Source of the DNA: Hyphococcus aureus
Lineage (GTDB): Bacteria; Pseudomonadota; Alphaproteobacteria; Caulobacterales; Parvularculaceae
Direction: 5' to 3'
DNA length: 64,000 nucleotides
NCBI RefSeq assembly: GCF_042643165.1
Contig: NZ_JBHRSH010000002.1
Span: 310,001 to 374,000, forward strand
In this document: one piece after another, positions 50,504-60,011 of the stretch
How the letters are laid out: each line of letters starts with the position of its first letter
Position numbering within the stretch: position 1 is the first letter of the stretch
Position numbers and translations under genes: made by a program
The notes under the pieces: generated by a model
The model's database searches: none
Told to the model about the DNA's origin: nothing
Seen by the model: the letters and a program-made list of their open reading frames with translations, nothing else

Positions 50504-51526
50504 TTAAAGGCGCAGCCCCGGCGCGGCTGCAAAGGCCTGCGGCTCGTCCGCGCTTTCGACCCGGCGCAATCCGCTGGCGAAGATCAGATCATATCCGCGC
50601 GCAGGCGCCGTTGTGAGCCAGGGACCAAGCGCCTCCAGCGTTTCGGGATGCGGATGGCCGATGGCCACCACATAACCCGTTTCTCTGGCGATGCGCTCGG
50701 CGAGCGAGAGTTGCGCTTTCACGGAGTCGGCGTCGCCAACGTCATTATCGAGAAATACATCGCGCGCAAAAATCTCAACGCCCAGTTCTTTCGCGGCCTG
50801 ACGCGCGGCGCTGTTCGGGGTCGTCACCGAGTCGAGAAAAAACACGCCGCGATGATCGAGATAGCCCAGAAGCGACTTCATGACGGCGATGTCTTCGGTG
50901 AGCTTCGAGCCCATATGGTTGTTGACGCCCGTATAGCCCGCGAAACGATCAAGGTTCCATTCCAGCGTTTTCAGGAACTCCCCGCCGGTCATCCCGGCTT
51001 TGAGCGCATGCGGCCCCGGATCGGCGTCGCCGCGCGGCTCCATGGGAAGATGCAGCATCACTTCGGCCCCGGCCTTGCGCGCCGTCTGGGCGAGGTCGTT
51101 CACCTTCCCCGCATAAGGCAGGAAGGAATAGGTCACAGGTCCGGGAAGGTTCAGCGCGCGTTCGCTGTTGCGCCGGTCAACGCCCATATCGTCGAGAATG
51201 ATCACGATTTTGGGCCGCGCTGCGGGCTGCACATAAGCCGGCAATTGTCCCTCCGGCGGGCGCAGGCGCTCCGGCGCGCCGGAGACAATCTCAGCGATGA
51301 TCCGGTCCCGCTCGGCGCGGGCCGGGTCTTCAGCGATCTCGATTTTTTCGGATGGCGCCCGCACAATCGCCGCTGCGGTGGCGCCGCGCTGGCCGAGATA
51401 GGCGGAAAGGGCGCCCACAAGAACACCCGCGAAGGCCATCGCCACGGTGGCGATCAGGCCGGCATTGCCTGCTCTATCTCCGGGAAACCGGGCGCCCAAG
51501 ATGGTCTTTCTGCGCATTCGCGTCAT
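50504..51526 (-). CDS. Divergent polysaccharide deacetylase (YibQ family)
   Basis: About 340 residues from ATG 51526. An N-terminal membrane segment (about 18-40) and a linker precede a divergent polysaccharide deacetylase domain (PF04748): IVIILDDMGVDRRN, LHLPMEP, NNHMGSKLTED, FLDSVTTPNS and GHPHPET line the presumed metal site, with Asp, His and Glu ligands. The family is often encoded near EnvC and FtsX partners and is implicated in envelope polysaccharide handling; no such partners are adjacent here. It is divergent from trpG, with about 100 bases between starts. Confidence 0.88.
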   Translation of the reverse strand: MTRMRRKTILGARFPGDRAGNAGLIATVAMAFAGVLVGALSAYLGQRGATAAAIVRAPSEKIEIAEDPARAERDRIIAEIVSGAPERLRPPEGQLPAYVQPAARPKIVIILDDMGVDRRNSERALNLPGPVTYSFLPYAGKVNDLAQTARKAGAEVMLHLPMEPRGDADPGPHALKAGMTGGEFLKTLEWNLDRFAGYTGVNNHMGSKLTEDIAVMKSLLGYLDHRGVFFLDSVTTPNSAARQAAKELGVEIFARDVFLDNDVGDADSVKAQLSLAERIARETGYVVAIGHPHPETLEALGPWLTTAPARGYDLIFASGLRRVESADEPQAFAAAPGLRL

Positions 51527-51624
51527 TGTTCCCGCCGCCGCATGCAAAACCAAAGGCTTGCGCCCCTCCGCATCGGCGTTAAATCATTCTCCCAACAGAT
51601 CACTATTACTGATTCTCGGGCCCA

Positions 51625-52203
51625 ATGATCCTGCTGATCGACAACTATGACAGTTTCACCTTCAACCTTTTTCACCTGATCGGGGAATTGGGGGAAGAAG
51701 TGACGGTGGTCCGCAATGACGCCGTGACGGCGGCGGAAGCGCTGGATATGGGGGCGGAGGCGATTGTCCTGTCTCCGGGGCCTTGCACCCCCAACGAGGC
51801 CGGGATTTGCCTCGAGCTTGTGGCGGCGGCGGCGCAAAAGCGGGTGCCTCTATTCGGGGTCTGCCTCGGCATGCAGTCCATCGCCCAGAGCTTCGGCGGC
51901 TCCATCATCCGCGCAGACCGCCTCATGCATGGCAAAACCTCGGAGATCACCCATCAGGGGGAAGGCGTCTTCGCCGGGCTGCCCTCGCCCTTCATTGCAA
52001 CGCGCTATCATTCGCTGGTGGCTGAACGCATCAGCCTGTCGAACGCGCTGAGCGTCACTGCGACAGCGGCGGACGATAACGAGATTATGGGGCTGGCCCA
52101 TCGCGACCTGCCGATCATGGGCGTGCAGTTCCATCCCGAAAGCATCGCGACGGAGCATGGCGCGCGGATGTTCTCCAATTTTCTGTCGGCGGTTCGTTCA
52201 TGA
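51625..52203 (+). CDS. trpG: Anthranilate synthase glutamine amidotransferase component
   Basis: A 192-residue class I glutamine amidotransferase. The nucleophile is Cys80 in GVCLGMQSIAQ, with the catalytic His and Glu in VQFHPESI. LSPGPCTPNEAG is diagnostic for TrpG/PabA. It supplies ammonia to TrpE and may also serve PabB. No strong ribosome binding site precedes the ATG. It overlaps trpD by four bases. Confidence 0.96.
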   Translation: MILLIDNYDSFTFNLFHLIGELGEEVTVVRNDAVTAAEALDMGAEAIVLSPGPCTPNEAGICLELVAAAAQKRVPLFGVCLGMQSIAQSFGGSIIRADRLMHGKTSEITHQGEGVFAGLPSPFIATRYHSLVAERISLSNALSVTATAADDNEIMGLAHRDLPIMGVQFHPESIATEHGARMFSNFLSAVRS

Positions 52204-53213
52204 GTTCTTTCACACCGCATCTTCAGCGTGCCACCTCCGGCGTGCCATTGTCCGCCGCCGAAATGCGCGAGGCGATGAATGCGCTGTTTTCCGGCGAGGC
52301 GAGCGACATCGAAATCGCCGGTTTCCTTGCAGCGTTGCGCGCGCGCGGGGAAACGGTGGAGGAGATCGCGGCGGCGGCCATGGCGATGCGCGATCACGCC
52401 TTGAAGGTGGATGCGCCAGATGACGTTATTGACACTTGTGGCACAGGCGGCGACGGCGCCGGGACTTACAATATTTCAACCGCATCAGCGCTGATTGTTG
52501 CTGGCTGCGGCGTGCGAGTGGCAAAGCACGGCAATAAAGCGCTTTCGTCAAAGTCCGGCTCCTCGGAAGTGCTGGAGGAGCTCGGCGTCAAGCTCAATAT
52601 TAAGCCGGAGCAGATCGCGCGCTGCATCGAAGAGGCCAATGTGGGCTTCATGTTTGCGGCCCTGCATCACAAGGCGGTTGGCCATGTGGCGGCGGCGCGC
52701 AAGGGGCTTGGCGTCAGGACAATCTTCAATGTCCTCGGCCCCCTTTCCAATCCGGCCGGGGCGACGCGCCAGGTTATGGGCGTGTTTGCGCGCGATCTCG
52801 TGCGCCCCATCGCCGAAGTGATGCCCCTTCTCGGCGTTACGCGCGCCTGGGTGGTGCATGGCAGCGACGGCCTCGATGAATTGACGACCACCGGCGCCAG
52901 CCATGTGGCGGCGCTCAAAGACGGCGCCGTCACCGAATTCGACGTGACCCCCGAAGAGGCCGGATTAAACCGCGCCAGCGCGGCTGATCTCGCCGGAGGC
53001 GATCCCTCGGAAAACGCGGCGGCGTTGTGGCGCTTGCTTGAAGGCGAAAAATCCGCCTATCGCGATATCGCCGTCTTGAACGCTGCGGCGGCGCTGATTG
53101 TTGCGGACAGGGCCGATAATCTCGACGCCGCTGCGCGCATCGCGGAACAGGCGATCGACAGCGGCGCAGCGATGGGCGCGCTGCAAAGACTGGTTGAGTG
53201 CTCGAACCAATGA
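52200..53213 (+). CDS. trpD: Anthranilate phosphoribosyltransferase
   Basis: A 337-residue TrpD that transfers phosphoribose from PRPP to anthranilate. The phosphate-binding DTCGTGGDGAGTYNIST motif, the KHGNKALSSKSGSSEVLE segment and the ARKGLGVRTIFNVLGPLSNPA region are all present and give a normal-length enzyme. It is coupled to trpG upstream and to trpC downstream by four-base ATGA overlaps. Confidence 0.97.
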   Translation: MSSFTPHLQRATSGVPLSAAEMREAMNALFSGEASDIEIAGFLAALRARGETVEEIAAAAMAMRDHALKVDAPDDVIDTCGTGGDGAGTYNISTASALIVAGCGVRVAKHGNKALSSKSGSSEVLEELGVKLNIKPEQIARCIEEANVGFMFAALHHKAVGHVAAARKGLGVRTIFNVLGPLSNPAGATRQVMGVFARDLVRPIAEVMPLLGVTRAWVVHGSDGLDELTTTGASHVAALKDGAVTEFDVTPEEAGLNRASAADLAGGDPSENAAALWRLLEGEKSAYRDIAVLNAAAALIVADRADNLDAAARIAEQAIDSGAAMGALQRLVECSNQ

Positions 53214-54007
53214 CCATTCTCGACGACATCATCGCTTACAAGAAAACCGAAGTGGCGCATGCGAAAGCCGACGCACCCCTCGCCGCTATTGAAGCGCTGG
53301 CGAAGGACGCCGGCCCGGTGCGCGGCTTCCGCCGCGCGCTGGAGAAAAAGGCGGCCCATGGCTTCGCCCTCATCGCCGAGGTGAAAAAGGCGAGCCCGTC
53401 CAAGGGTCTTATTCGCCCCGACTTCGACCCGGCGGCTATCGCCAGCGCCTATGAGGGTGGCGGCGCGGCCTGTCTTTCCGTGCTCACAGACGGGCCGAGC
53501 TTTCAGGGCGCGCCGGCGTTCCTCAGGCAAGCCCGCGAAGCGACCCGCCTGCCCGCCTTGCGCAAGGATTTCATGATCGACCCCTATCAGGTCGCCGAGG
53601 CCCGGGCCTGGGGCGCGGACTGCATCTTGCTGATCATGGCGTGTCTTTCAGACGCCCAGGCCGCCGAGCTGATGGCGGCGGCGAGCGGCTATGACCTTGA
53701 CGTGCTGGTGGAGACCCATGACGAAGAAGAGATGGCCCGCGCCATTAAGCTTAACGCCAATCTTATAGGCGTAAACAACCGTAATCTTGCGACTTTTGAG
53801 ACTTCTCTTAATACGACATCGAGGCTGGCGGCGCTGGCCCCTTCCTCCGCGCTACTAGTCAGCGAGAGCGGCATCAATAGCCACGCCGATCTCGTCCGGC
53901 TTTCCGGCGACGGCGCCAGGGCGTTCCTAGTGGGCGAAAGCCTGATGCGTGAGCAAGATGTAAGGGCCGCTACAAAAGCGCTGCTCCACCCTGTTTCTAT
54001 TACGTGA
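53210..54007 (+). CDS. trpC: Indole-3-glycerol phosphate synthase
   Basis: A 265-residue (beta/alpha)8 enzyme converting CdRP to indole-3-glycerol phosphate. The general-acid Lys is in IAEVKKASPSKG, the second Lys in LRKDFMIDPYQV, and GVNNRNLATFET and SESGIN complete the active site. The start at ATG 53210 overlaps the trpD stop; an upstream ATG at 53198 is in frame but less likely. It is not fused to TrpF. It is the last trp gene of the cluster. Confidence 0.97.
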   Translation: MTILDDIIAYKKTEVAHAKADAPLAAIEALAKDAGPVRGFRRALEKKAAHGFALIAEVKKASPSKGLIRPDFDPAAIASAYEGGGAACLSVLTDGPSFQGAPAFLRQAREATRLPALRKDFMIDPYQVAEARAWGADCILLIMACLSDAQAAELMAAASGYDLDVLVETHDEEEMARAIKLNANLIGVNNRNLATFETSLNTTSRLAALAPSSALLVSESGINSHADLVRLSGDGARAFLVGESLMREQDVRAATKALLHPVSIT

Positions 54008-54021
54008 TTTCATTTCGCCAG

Positions 54022-54050
54022 TTGACGGCCCTGTGGAACAACCATAGAAC
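54022..54050 (+). promoter_or_regulatory. lexA promoter
   Basis: TTGACG (54022-54027) and TAGAAC (54045-54050) spaced 17 bases; the LexA box overlaps the -10 element. Predicted start near 54057, giving a leader of about 140 bases. Confidence 0.5.
54036..54050 (+). promoter_or_regulatory. LexA (SOS) box of lexA
   Basis: GAAC-N7-GAAC (54036-54039 and 54047-54050), a perfect alphaproteobacterial LexA operator. A one-mismatch copy, GTTG-N7-GTTC, lies at 54054-54068 just downstream. Confidence 0.85.
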
Positions 54051-54194
54051 ATCGTTGTTGTTTTGTTCTTGTGTCGTTTCGGGCGTGCAAACAGCCATTG
54101 GTTGAATGTCCGGCGCCAGAAGAACCTCTCAAGGGCCGCGCTGTGGAAAACCTTCCCTGACGCCGGGCCCGCAAAAAGAAGTGCGAGGGCGGAA

Positions 54195-54920
54195 ATGCTC
54201 ACCAAAAAACAGCATGAATTGCTGGTTTTCATCAATGACCGGCTCAGCGAAACCGGGGTCTCGCCGTCTTTCGACGAGATGAAAGAGGCGCTGGACCTGC
54301 GCTCCAAATCCGGCATTCACCGGCTGATCACGGCGCTGGAGGAGCGCGGCTTCATCCGTCGCCTGCCCCATCGGGCCCGTGCGCTTGAGGTCCTGAAAAT
54401 GCCGGAAGACACCAAGCCCAGCGTCAAGCCGAGCCCCGCGCAAAAGGGCTTCCGCCCGGCGGTGGTGTCGAGCCCCGATTTCAAGCGCGGGCGCCCCACC
54501 CCATCGCCGCAACAGGTTTCAGCGCCGGCGGCCGGGGTTGTTGACCTTCCCGTTCTCGGGCGCATCGCCGCGGGCACGCCGATTGAGGCGATCCAGCACG
54601 AGGTGGACCGGTTCTCAGCTCCCGAAGCCTTTATCGGCAAGGGCGATCATTACGTGCTCGAGGTGCAGGGAGAGTCGATGATCAACGCCGGCATCGAAGA
54701 TGGCGATTTCGTCGTGATCAAGCGCTGCTCCGATGCAGAGAACGGCGCGATTGTCGTGGCGCTGGTCGATGATGAGGAAGCGACCCTGAAGCGCCTGCGC
54801 CGCAAGGGCGCCTCCGTCGCGCTCGAAGCCGCAAACCCCGCCTTTGAGACCCGCATTTACGGGCCGGACCGCGTCGCGGTGCAGGGCAAGCTCGTGGGGC
54901 TGATGCGGCGGTATAACTAA
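54195..54920 (+). CDS. lexA: LexA repressor
   Basis: A 241-residue SOS repressor-protease. The start is the ATG at 54195 behind GAGGGCGGAA; the open frame upstream to 54063 is leader. A winged helix-turn-helix (MLTKKQHELLVFIND, SPSFDEMKEALDLRSKSGIHRL) is followed by a linker and S24 protease domain. The self-cleavage Ala-Gly bond is in APAAGVVDLP, the catalytic Ser in GESMINAGI and the Lys in EATLKRL. It autoregulates through the upstream box and should control the Y-family polymerase gene. Confidence 0.97.
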   Translation: MLTKKQHELLVFINDRLSETGVSPSFDEMKEALDLRSKSGIHRLITALEERGFIRRLPHRARALEVLKMPEDTKPSVKPSPAQKGFRPAVVSSPDFKRGRPTPSPQQVSAPAAGVVDLPVLGRIAAGTPIEAIQHEVDRFSAPEAFIGKGDHYVLEVQGESMINAGIEDGDFVVIKRCSDAENGAIVVALVDDEEATLKRLRRKGASVALEAANPAFETRIYGPDRVAVQGKLVGLMRRYN

Positions 54921-57103
54921 CCGTCGCCGGTCCAGGGGCGGTTCCCGCGCAGGTCATTTGCGGATTGCACTTTCAACAATCCGTCTTCCTCGACCCATAC
55001 TGCGTGGGCGCCGCGGTTCCACGCAGAGCGCCGGTCGATGAGGACGGCTTTGCACGCCCGCCAGTCGGCGCTGCTCGCCGGAAAGAACGCAACCACGAGA
55101 TCGGCGCGGTGACAGTCTTCGCTGAGGCTGGCCGGGTCGCTGACAAAAGCGGCAGTGATGACTGCGCGATCCGTGATCTCTCCGGCGCATCCGGCCGGAT
55201 CGCAGGCGAGGATCTCTGTCAGCGCCGCCGGTTTCACCCGTTCAATATCGAGCCCTGCCGCCTCTTCCCACATGCTCGCGGCGAATTTCTCGCGGCGCGT
55301 GGAATGAACGTAAAGCGTGGGCTCACCCTCCCCGTTATGTACGATGACCCCGGCGTTCATCCCCGTGGGCGAGACGAACAGCAAAGGCGCGCGCGCGCCG
55401 GCGACCAGCATTGCAGCGACAGGTATCGCGGTGAGCCCCGCCAGCCGCCACGGCGCGCGCGAAAGACACAGCCACAGACCGCCAAGGGTCAGCACAATCA
55501 TCGCCGATTGCGGCCATTGCGGCGTGGTGGAGACCGCGCCGTCGAGCCCGGCGACACCGCTGGCGATGTTCAACACCAGCTCCATCCACCAGGCCGCCGC
55601 GCGCCAGGCCCAGCCATCGAGACCGAGCGGCGCCAGCAAGAGGGCCGCGACCGCGAAAGGCACGATGAAAAAACCCATCAGCGGCATCGCCGCCATATTG
55701 GCGGGCAGTGAATAGAGTGCGACGCGATTGAAATGATAAAGCGCGTAAGGCGCGGTCGCGAGCGCGGCGATGATGTCGGTGACGGCCAGCGCAATTCCAT
55801 AGCGGCGCAGCCTCGCGCCCCAGGTGAAACTTCGGCCCGGATCGGCGCGCGCGCCAAGCCATTCATAAGCGGCGATCAGCGCGGTCACCGCGGCGAAAGA
55901 CATCTGAAAGCCGGTGCTGAACAAGGCTTCCGGCGTCGTGAGGAGAATAATCACCGCTGCAATCGCGACATTGCGCAGGGACAGCGCGCGTCGGTCCACA
56001 AGGATGGCGAGGAACATGATCGCCGCCATGATGAAGGCGCGCCGCGCCGACCATCCGCCCCCGGATAAAATCAGATAGAAAGCACCAGACATGAGCGCCG
56101 CCGCCGCGGCCCATTTCTTGATGGGGTACCGCAAGGCGATGGGCTCCACCGCCGCCAGTCCGAAGCGCACGGTGAAAAACACCAGCCCCGTCGCCAGCCC
56201 CATGTGAAGCCCGGAGATCGCCAGCAGATGCGCAAGCCCTGCATCGCGCAGCGCCGCTTCGGCGCGGTCGCTAATAGCGCCGCGCTTACCTGTCACAATC
56301 GCAGCGAGGATCGCCCCGCCTTCCTTATGGTTTGGCGTCGCCTCGATAATGCGCGCGGCGAGATTGACGCGCATGGTCTCGATACTGGCGGCCAGTCTTT
56401 GCCGAAATGTTCTCGCAGCGTCCGGGTCTGCAACCGGCGCCGAGACAGCGAACCCGACGGCGCCGATGCGCTGGAAATAAAGCTGGCGCGCAAAGTCAAA
56501 AGCGCCGGGCGCAACCGGCGGCGGCGGCGGCGATAAACGCGCGCGAACGCTGATGAGATCGCCGGGTCTTGCGTCAAATCCTTCGCCGCGCCAGGTGAGA
56601 CGCGCCCGCGCCGGGGTTTCATCGGCTTCAAGATCTTCAATACTGGTGAGCGCGATGACGTAACGCCGCTGACGCGCGCTTTCCTCGACCGAGAGAAGCC
56701 GCCCTGTCACTTCGGCAAAACCAAGCTCGCGCGACAACTGCGGCGCTGCGGTCTGGGCGGTGCGCCAGTCCGCAGCGACAAAGCCGAGCGCGACGAACAT
56801 CAACAAGGTGAACACACGCTGAAATGGTGAGCGCCAAAAGGAAAACCCGGCGAGAAGCGCCAGCGCCGCAACGCCCAGAGGCCAGTCCGGCTCTGACTTC
56901 AGCCCGAAATAAAGCCCGGCGCCGAGGCCGATGGCGGCGGGCGTCCACAGGCTGAGGCGTGCAAAATCCATCGCCGCCCAGCGCCGGACGGCCTGACCGC
57001 CGAGATAGGTCATCCGCGAAAAGGGCGGCGCTTGCGCGAAATCCTCGCCAACAGAAGCCAATTTCAAGGGATCAGCGGTCATCTGCACTGGCCCCAAAGG
57101 CAT
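54917..57103 (-). CDS. comEC: ComEC/Rec2 family DNA-uptake channel protein
   Basis: A 728-residue polytopic membrane protein. It has an N-terminal DUF4131-type region (about 45-230), then the competence domain with LLAISGLHMGLATGLVF and about ten membrane segments (about 290-545). The C-terminal 180 residues replace the usual metallo-beta-lactamase domain: no HxHxDH motif is visible, a feature known in other proteobacterial ComEC proteins. It is inferred to translocate single-stranded DNA during transformation. The start may be ATG 57103 or 57082. Its 3' end overlaps the convergent lexA by four bases, and it is divergent from gltX. Confidence 0.9.
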   Translation of the reverse strand: MPLGPVQMTADPLKLASVGEDFAQAPPFSRMTYLGGQAVRRWAAMDFARLSLWTPAAIGLGAGLYFGLKSEPDWPLGVAALALLAGFSFWRSPFQRVFTLLMFVALGFVAADWRTAQTAAPQLSRELGFAEVTGRLLSVEESARQRRYVIALTSIEDLEADETPARARLTWRGEGFDARPGDLISVRARLSPPPPPVAPGAFDFARQLYFQRIGAVGFAVSAPVADPDAARTFRQRLAASIETMRVNLAARIIEATPNHKEGGAILAAIVTGKRGAISDRAEAALRDAGLAHLLAISGLHMGLATGLVFFTVRFGLAAVEPIALRYPIKKWAAAAALMSGAFYLILSGGGWSARRAFIMAAIMFLAILVDRRALSLRNVAIAAVIILLTTPEALFSTGFQMSFAAVTALIAAYEWLGARADPGRSFTWGARLRRYGIALAVTDIIAALATAPYALYHFNRVALYSLPANMAAMPLMGFFIVPFAVAALLLAPLGLDGWAWRAAAWWMELVLNIASGVAGLDGAVSTTPQWPQSAMIVLTLGGLWLCLSRAPWRLAGLTAIPVAAMLVAGARAPLLFVSPTGMNAGVIVHNGEGEPTLYVHSTRREKFAASMWEEAAGLDIERVKPAALTEILACDPAGCAGEITDRAVITAAFVSDPASLSEDCHRADLVVAFFPASSADWRACKAVLIDRRSAWNRGAHAVWVEEDGLLKVQSANDLRGNRPWTGDG

Positions 57104-57177
57104 AGGCGCCGGGGACCCCCCATGTTATCCCGCGCCCGCAACACCGAAACGCAACAAGAGGAGCCGGTCGCTTTAGT

Positions 57178-58584
57178 ATGGCCGATAATCAACAGCCTGT
57201 CGTCACCCGCTTCGCCCCCTCGCCTACGGGCTATCTTCATATTGGCGGCGCGCGGACTGCGCTGTTCAACTGGCTCTATGCGCGCGGGCGCGGCGGCAAG
57301 TTTCTCCTGCGCATCGAGGATACGGACCGCGCGCGCCATACGCCTGAGGCGGTGCAGGCGATCATTGACGGGCTCACATGGCTCGGCCTCGACTGGGACG
57401 GCGAGCCGGTGTCGCAATATGAGCAGGCCCCGCGTCACGTCGAAATCGCCAATCAGTTGCTGGCGGAGGGCAAGGCTTATCGCTGTTACCTGACGCCGGA
57501 TGAAATCACCGCTGCGCGGGATCAGGCGAGAGCCGATGGCGTGCGTTTTGAAAGCAAGTGGCGCGATGCGGACCCCGCCACCGCGCCGGATGCGCCCTTC
57601 TCCATTCGCTTCAAGGCGCCGCGCGACGGCGAGACCATTGTCGAGGATGCGGTGCAGGGCCGCGTCGCCTTTCCCAATTCGGCGATCGACGATCTCATCA
57701 TTCTGCGTTCCGATGGCGGGCCGACCTATAATCTCGCTGTCGTTGTTGACGATCACGATATGGGCGTGACTCATGTCATCCGCGGCGACGATCATTTGAA
57801 TAACGCCGCACGCCAGACGCAAATCTATCAGGCGCTTGGCTGGCCGCTCCCCGTCTTCGCGCATATTCCGCTGATCCATGGCAGCGACGGCTCGAAACTC
57901 TCAAAGCGTCACGGCGCGCTTGGCGTCGAGGCCTATCGCGATCAGGGCTATCTGCCGGAAGGGCTGTTCAATTACCTTCTCCGTCTCGGCTGGGCGCATG
58001 GCGATGAGGAGATCATCCCTTATGAAAAAGCCAAACAGCTTTTCGATCTCAAGGGGATCAACAAGGCGCCGGCCCGGCTCGACCTCGACAAACTCAACCA
58101 TGTGAATGCACATTACGTTGCGGCGCTGAGCGATGAAGAGTTTGTGCGCTGGGCGGCGCCGTTCCTCCAACGGGCGGGAATTGATCTTGATACAGATAAT
58201 ATGGCGCGGCTACAGCGCTCTGCGGCGTTCCTGAAGACCCGTTGCGCAACGCTCGCTGATGTGGTCGCCGCATCAGAATTCCTGTTTCTGACGCGTCCCC
58301 TCGCGATTGAAGGCAAGGCCGCCAAGCCCCTGCACAAGGAAGGCGCGACCGCCATCCTTAACGATCTTAACCATGCCCTTTCAGAAGAGGCCGTCTGGGC
58401 CTCGCCTGAGACGCTGGACGAAACGCTCCAGGCCTTTGCCGCCGCGAAAAATGTCGGTTTTGGCGTCGTGGGACCGCCGGCCCGCGCGGCGCTCACCGCC
58501 GGGCGGCCTTCGCCGGGGCTGGGCGAAGTGCTATATGGGCTGGGTAGAGACGAATCACGCTCACGGCTTGCTGATCAGGCCTGA
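57178..58584 (+). CDS. gltX: Glutamyl-tRNA synthetase
   Basis: A 468-residue class I aminoacyl-tRNA synthetase. The HIGH-type motif is SPTGYLHIGGARTALFNW and the KMSKS-type motif is GSKLSKRHG, both in the GluRS form; the anticodon-binding helical domain follows. Alphaproteobacteria often carry two GltX paralogues and no GlnRS, so it may also charge tRNA-Gln for later amidation; this cannot be settled here. It is the classic neighbour of gltA. Confidence 0.96.
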   Translation: MADNQQPVVTRFAPSPTGYLHIGGARTALFNWLYARGRGGKFLLRIEDTDRARHTPEAVQAIIDGLTWLGLDWDGEPVSQYEQAPRHVEIANQLLAEGKAYRCYLTPDEITAARDQARADGVRFESKWRDADPATAPDAPFSIRFKAPRDGETIVEDAVQGRVAFPNSAIDDLIILRSDGGPTYNLAVVVDDHDMGVTHVIRGDDHLNNAARQTQIYQALGWPLPVFAHIPLIHGSDGSKLSKRHGALGVEAYRDQGYLPEGLFNYLLRLGWAHGDEEIIPYEKAKQLFDLKGINKAPARLDLDKLNHVNAHYVAALSDEEFVRWAAPFLQRAGIDLDTDNMARLQRSAAFLKTRCATLADVVAASEFLFLTRPLAIEGKAAKPLHKEGATAILNDLNHALSEEAVWASPETLDETLQAFAAAKNVGFGVVGPPARAALTAGRPSPGLGEVLYGLGRDESRSRLADQA

Positions 58585-58671
58585 TGACGTGGGACTGGAA
58601 ACCCTTGTGTAAACTGGCTAGTGTGCGCCGCAACATGCGTTGATGCGCTGCAAAAAGAAAAGGCTATATCC

Positions 58672-59976
58672 ATGAAAAGCGATCTAAAACAATCGGATAC
58701 GGCAAGCTTTACGGTCAATGGAATAACCGCCGAACTGCCCGTTTTCAAGGCGACTCACGGGCCCGACGTCGTCGACATCAGGGCGCTTTACAAGCAGACC
58801 AAGGCTTTCACTTTCGATCCCGGCTACACCTCAACGGCAAGCTGTGAGTCGAAAATCACCTTTATCGATGGCGATGAGGGCATTCTACTCTATCGCGGCT
58901 ATCCCATTGATCAGCTTGCGGAGAATTCCGACTTTCTCGAAGTCGCCTATCTCCTGCTCAATGGCGAGTTGCCGAGCAAGGCGGAGCGTCAGCGCTTCGA
59001 CACATCCATCACGCATCACACTATGGTGCATGAACAGCTCAAGAATTTTTACTCGGGTTTCCGGCGCGACGCGCATCCGATGGCGATCATGGTCGGCGTT
59101 GTCGGCGCGCTTTCCGCCTTCTATCACGACTCAACAGATATCAACGACCCTCACCAGCGCCGCGTCGCGATCCACCGCATGATTGCGAAAATGCCGACCA
59201 TCGCCGCGATGGCTTATAAATATTCCACCGGACAGCCTTTCGTCTTTCCTCGCAATGATCTCGACTTCACATCGAACTTCATGCGCATGTGTTTCGCGGT
59301 GCCGGCTGAGGAATATGAACTCAATCCTGTCCTGTGCGATGCGCTCGACAAGATTTTCATTCTTCACATGGACCACGAACAGAACGCGTCGACATCGACG
59401 GTTCGCCTCGCCGGTTCTTCGGGCGCCAATCCGTTCGCCTGTATCGCGGCGGGCATCGCTTCTCTCTGGGGCCCCGCCCATGGCGGCGCCAATGAAGCGG
59501 CGCTCAACATGCTGGAAGAAATCGGCTCGGTCGACCGGATTCCGGAATTTATCGCCCGCGCCAAAGACAAGAACGATCCGTTCCGTCTGATGGGCTTTGG
59601 CCATCGGGTTTATAAGAACTACGATCCGCGCGCGAAAGTCATGCGCAAGGCCTGCCACGAAGTGCTCGACGCTCTCAACGTCAAGGATGAGCCGCTTCTT
59701 GAAGTGGCGATGGAGCTTGAGCGGATCGCTCTCGAAGACCCCTATTTCGTCGAGAAAAAGCTCTATCCGAATATTGATTTCTATTCGGGCATCACGCTTC
59801 GCGCGCTCGGCTTCCCGACAGATATGTTCACCGTCCTCTTCGCCCTTGCGCGGACGGTTGGCTGGATCGCCCAATGGCGCGAAATGATCGAAGATCCAAA
59901 CCAGAAAATCGGCCGTCCGCGTCAGATTTATACGGGCGCGCCCATGCGCGATTACCTGGAAATCGAAGACCGCTAA
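58672..59976 (+). CDS. gltA: Citrate synthase
   Basis: A 434-residue type II (hexameric, Gram-negative) citrate synthase. The start is ATG 58672, behind GAAAAGG; an upstream in-frame codon at 58621 is less likely. Catalytic residues are seen in LHMDHEQNASTST, WGPAHGGANEAAL (His) and MGFGHRVYKNYDPR (His), with the Asp in PNIDFYSG. It condenses oxaloacetate and acetyl-CoA. The small beta-rich N-terminal domain of type II enzymes is present. Confidence 0.96.
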   Translation: MKSDLKQSDTASFTVNGITAELPVFKATHGPDVVDIRALYKQTKAFTFDPGYTSTASCESKITFIDGDEGILLYRGYPIDQLAENSDFLEVAYLLLNGELPSKAERQRFDTSITHHTMVHEQLKNFYSGFRRDAHPMAIMVGVVGALSAFYHDSTDINDPHQRRVAIHRMIAKMPTIAAMAYKYSTGQPFVFPRNDLDFTSNFMRMCFAVPAEEYELNPVLCDALDKIFILHMDHEQNASTSTVRLAGSSGANPFACIAAGIASLWGPAHGGANEAALNMLEEIGSVDRIPEFIARAKDKNDPFRLMGFGHRVYKNYDPRAKVMRKACHEVLDALNVKDEPLLEVAMELERIALEDPYFVEKKLYPNIDFYSGITLRALGFPTDMFTVLFALARTVGWIAQWREMIEDPNQKIGRPRQIYTGAPMRDYLEIEDR

Positions 59977-60011
59977 GAGCGGCGTCGCGCGGTTAGGGAG
60001 GAGATGCGAGG

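Noticed and set aside
54063..54194. N-terminal extension of LexA by 44 residues
   Set aside because: The extension has no LexA homology and lies within the SOS operator and leader; the ATG at 54195 has a ribosome binding site and the family N-terminus.
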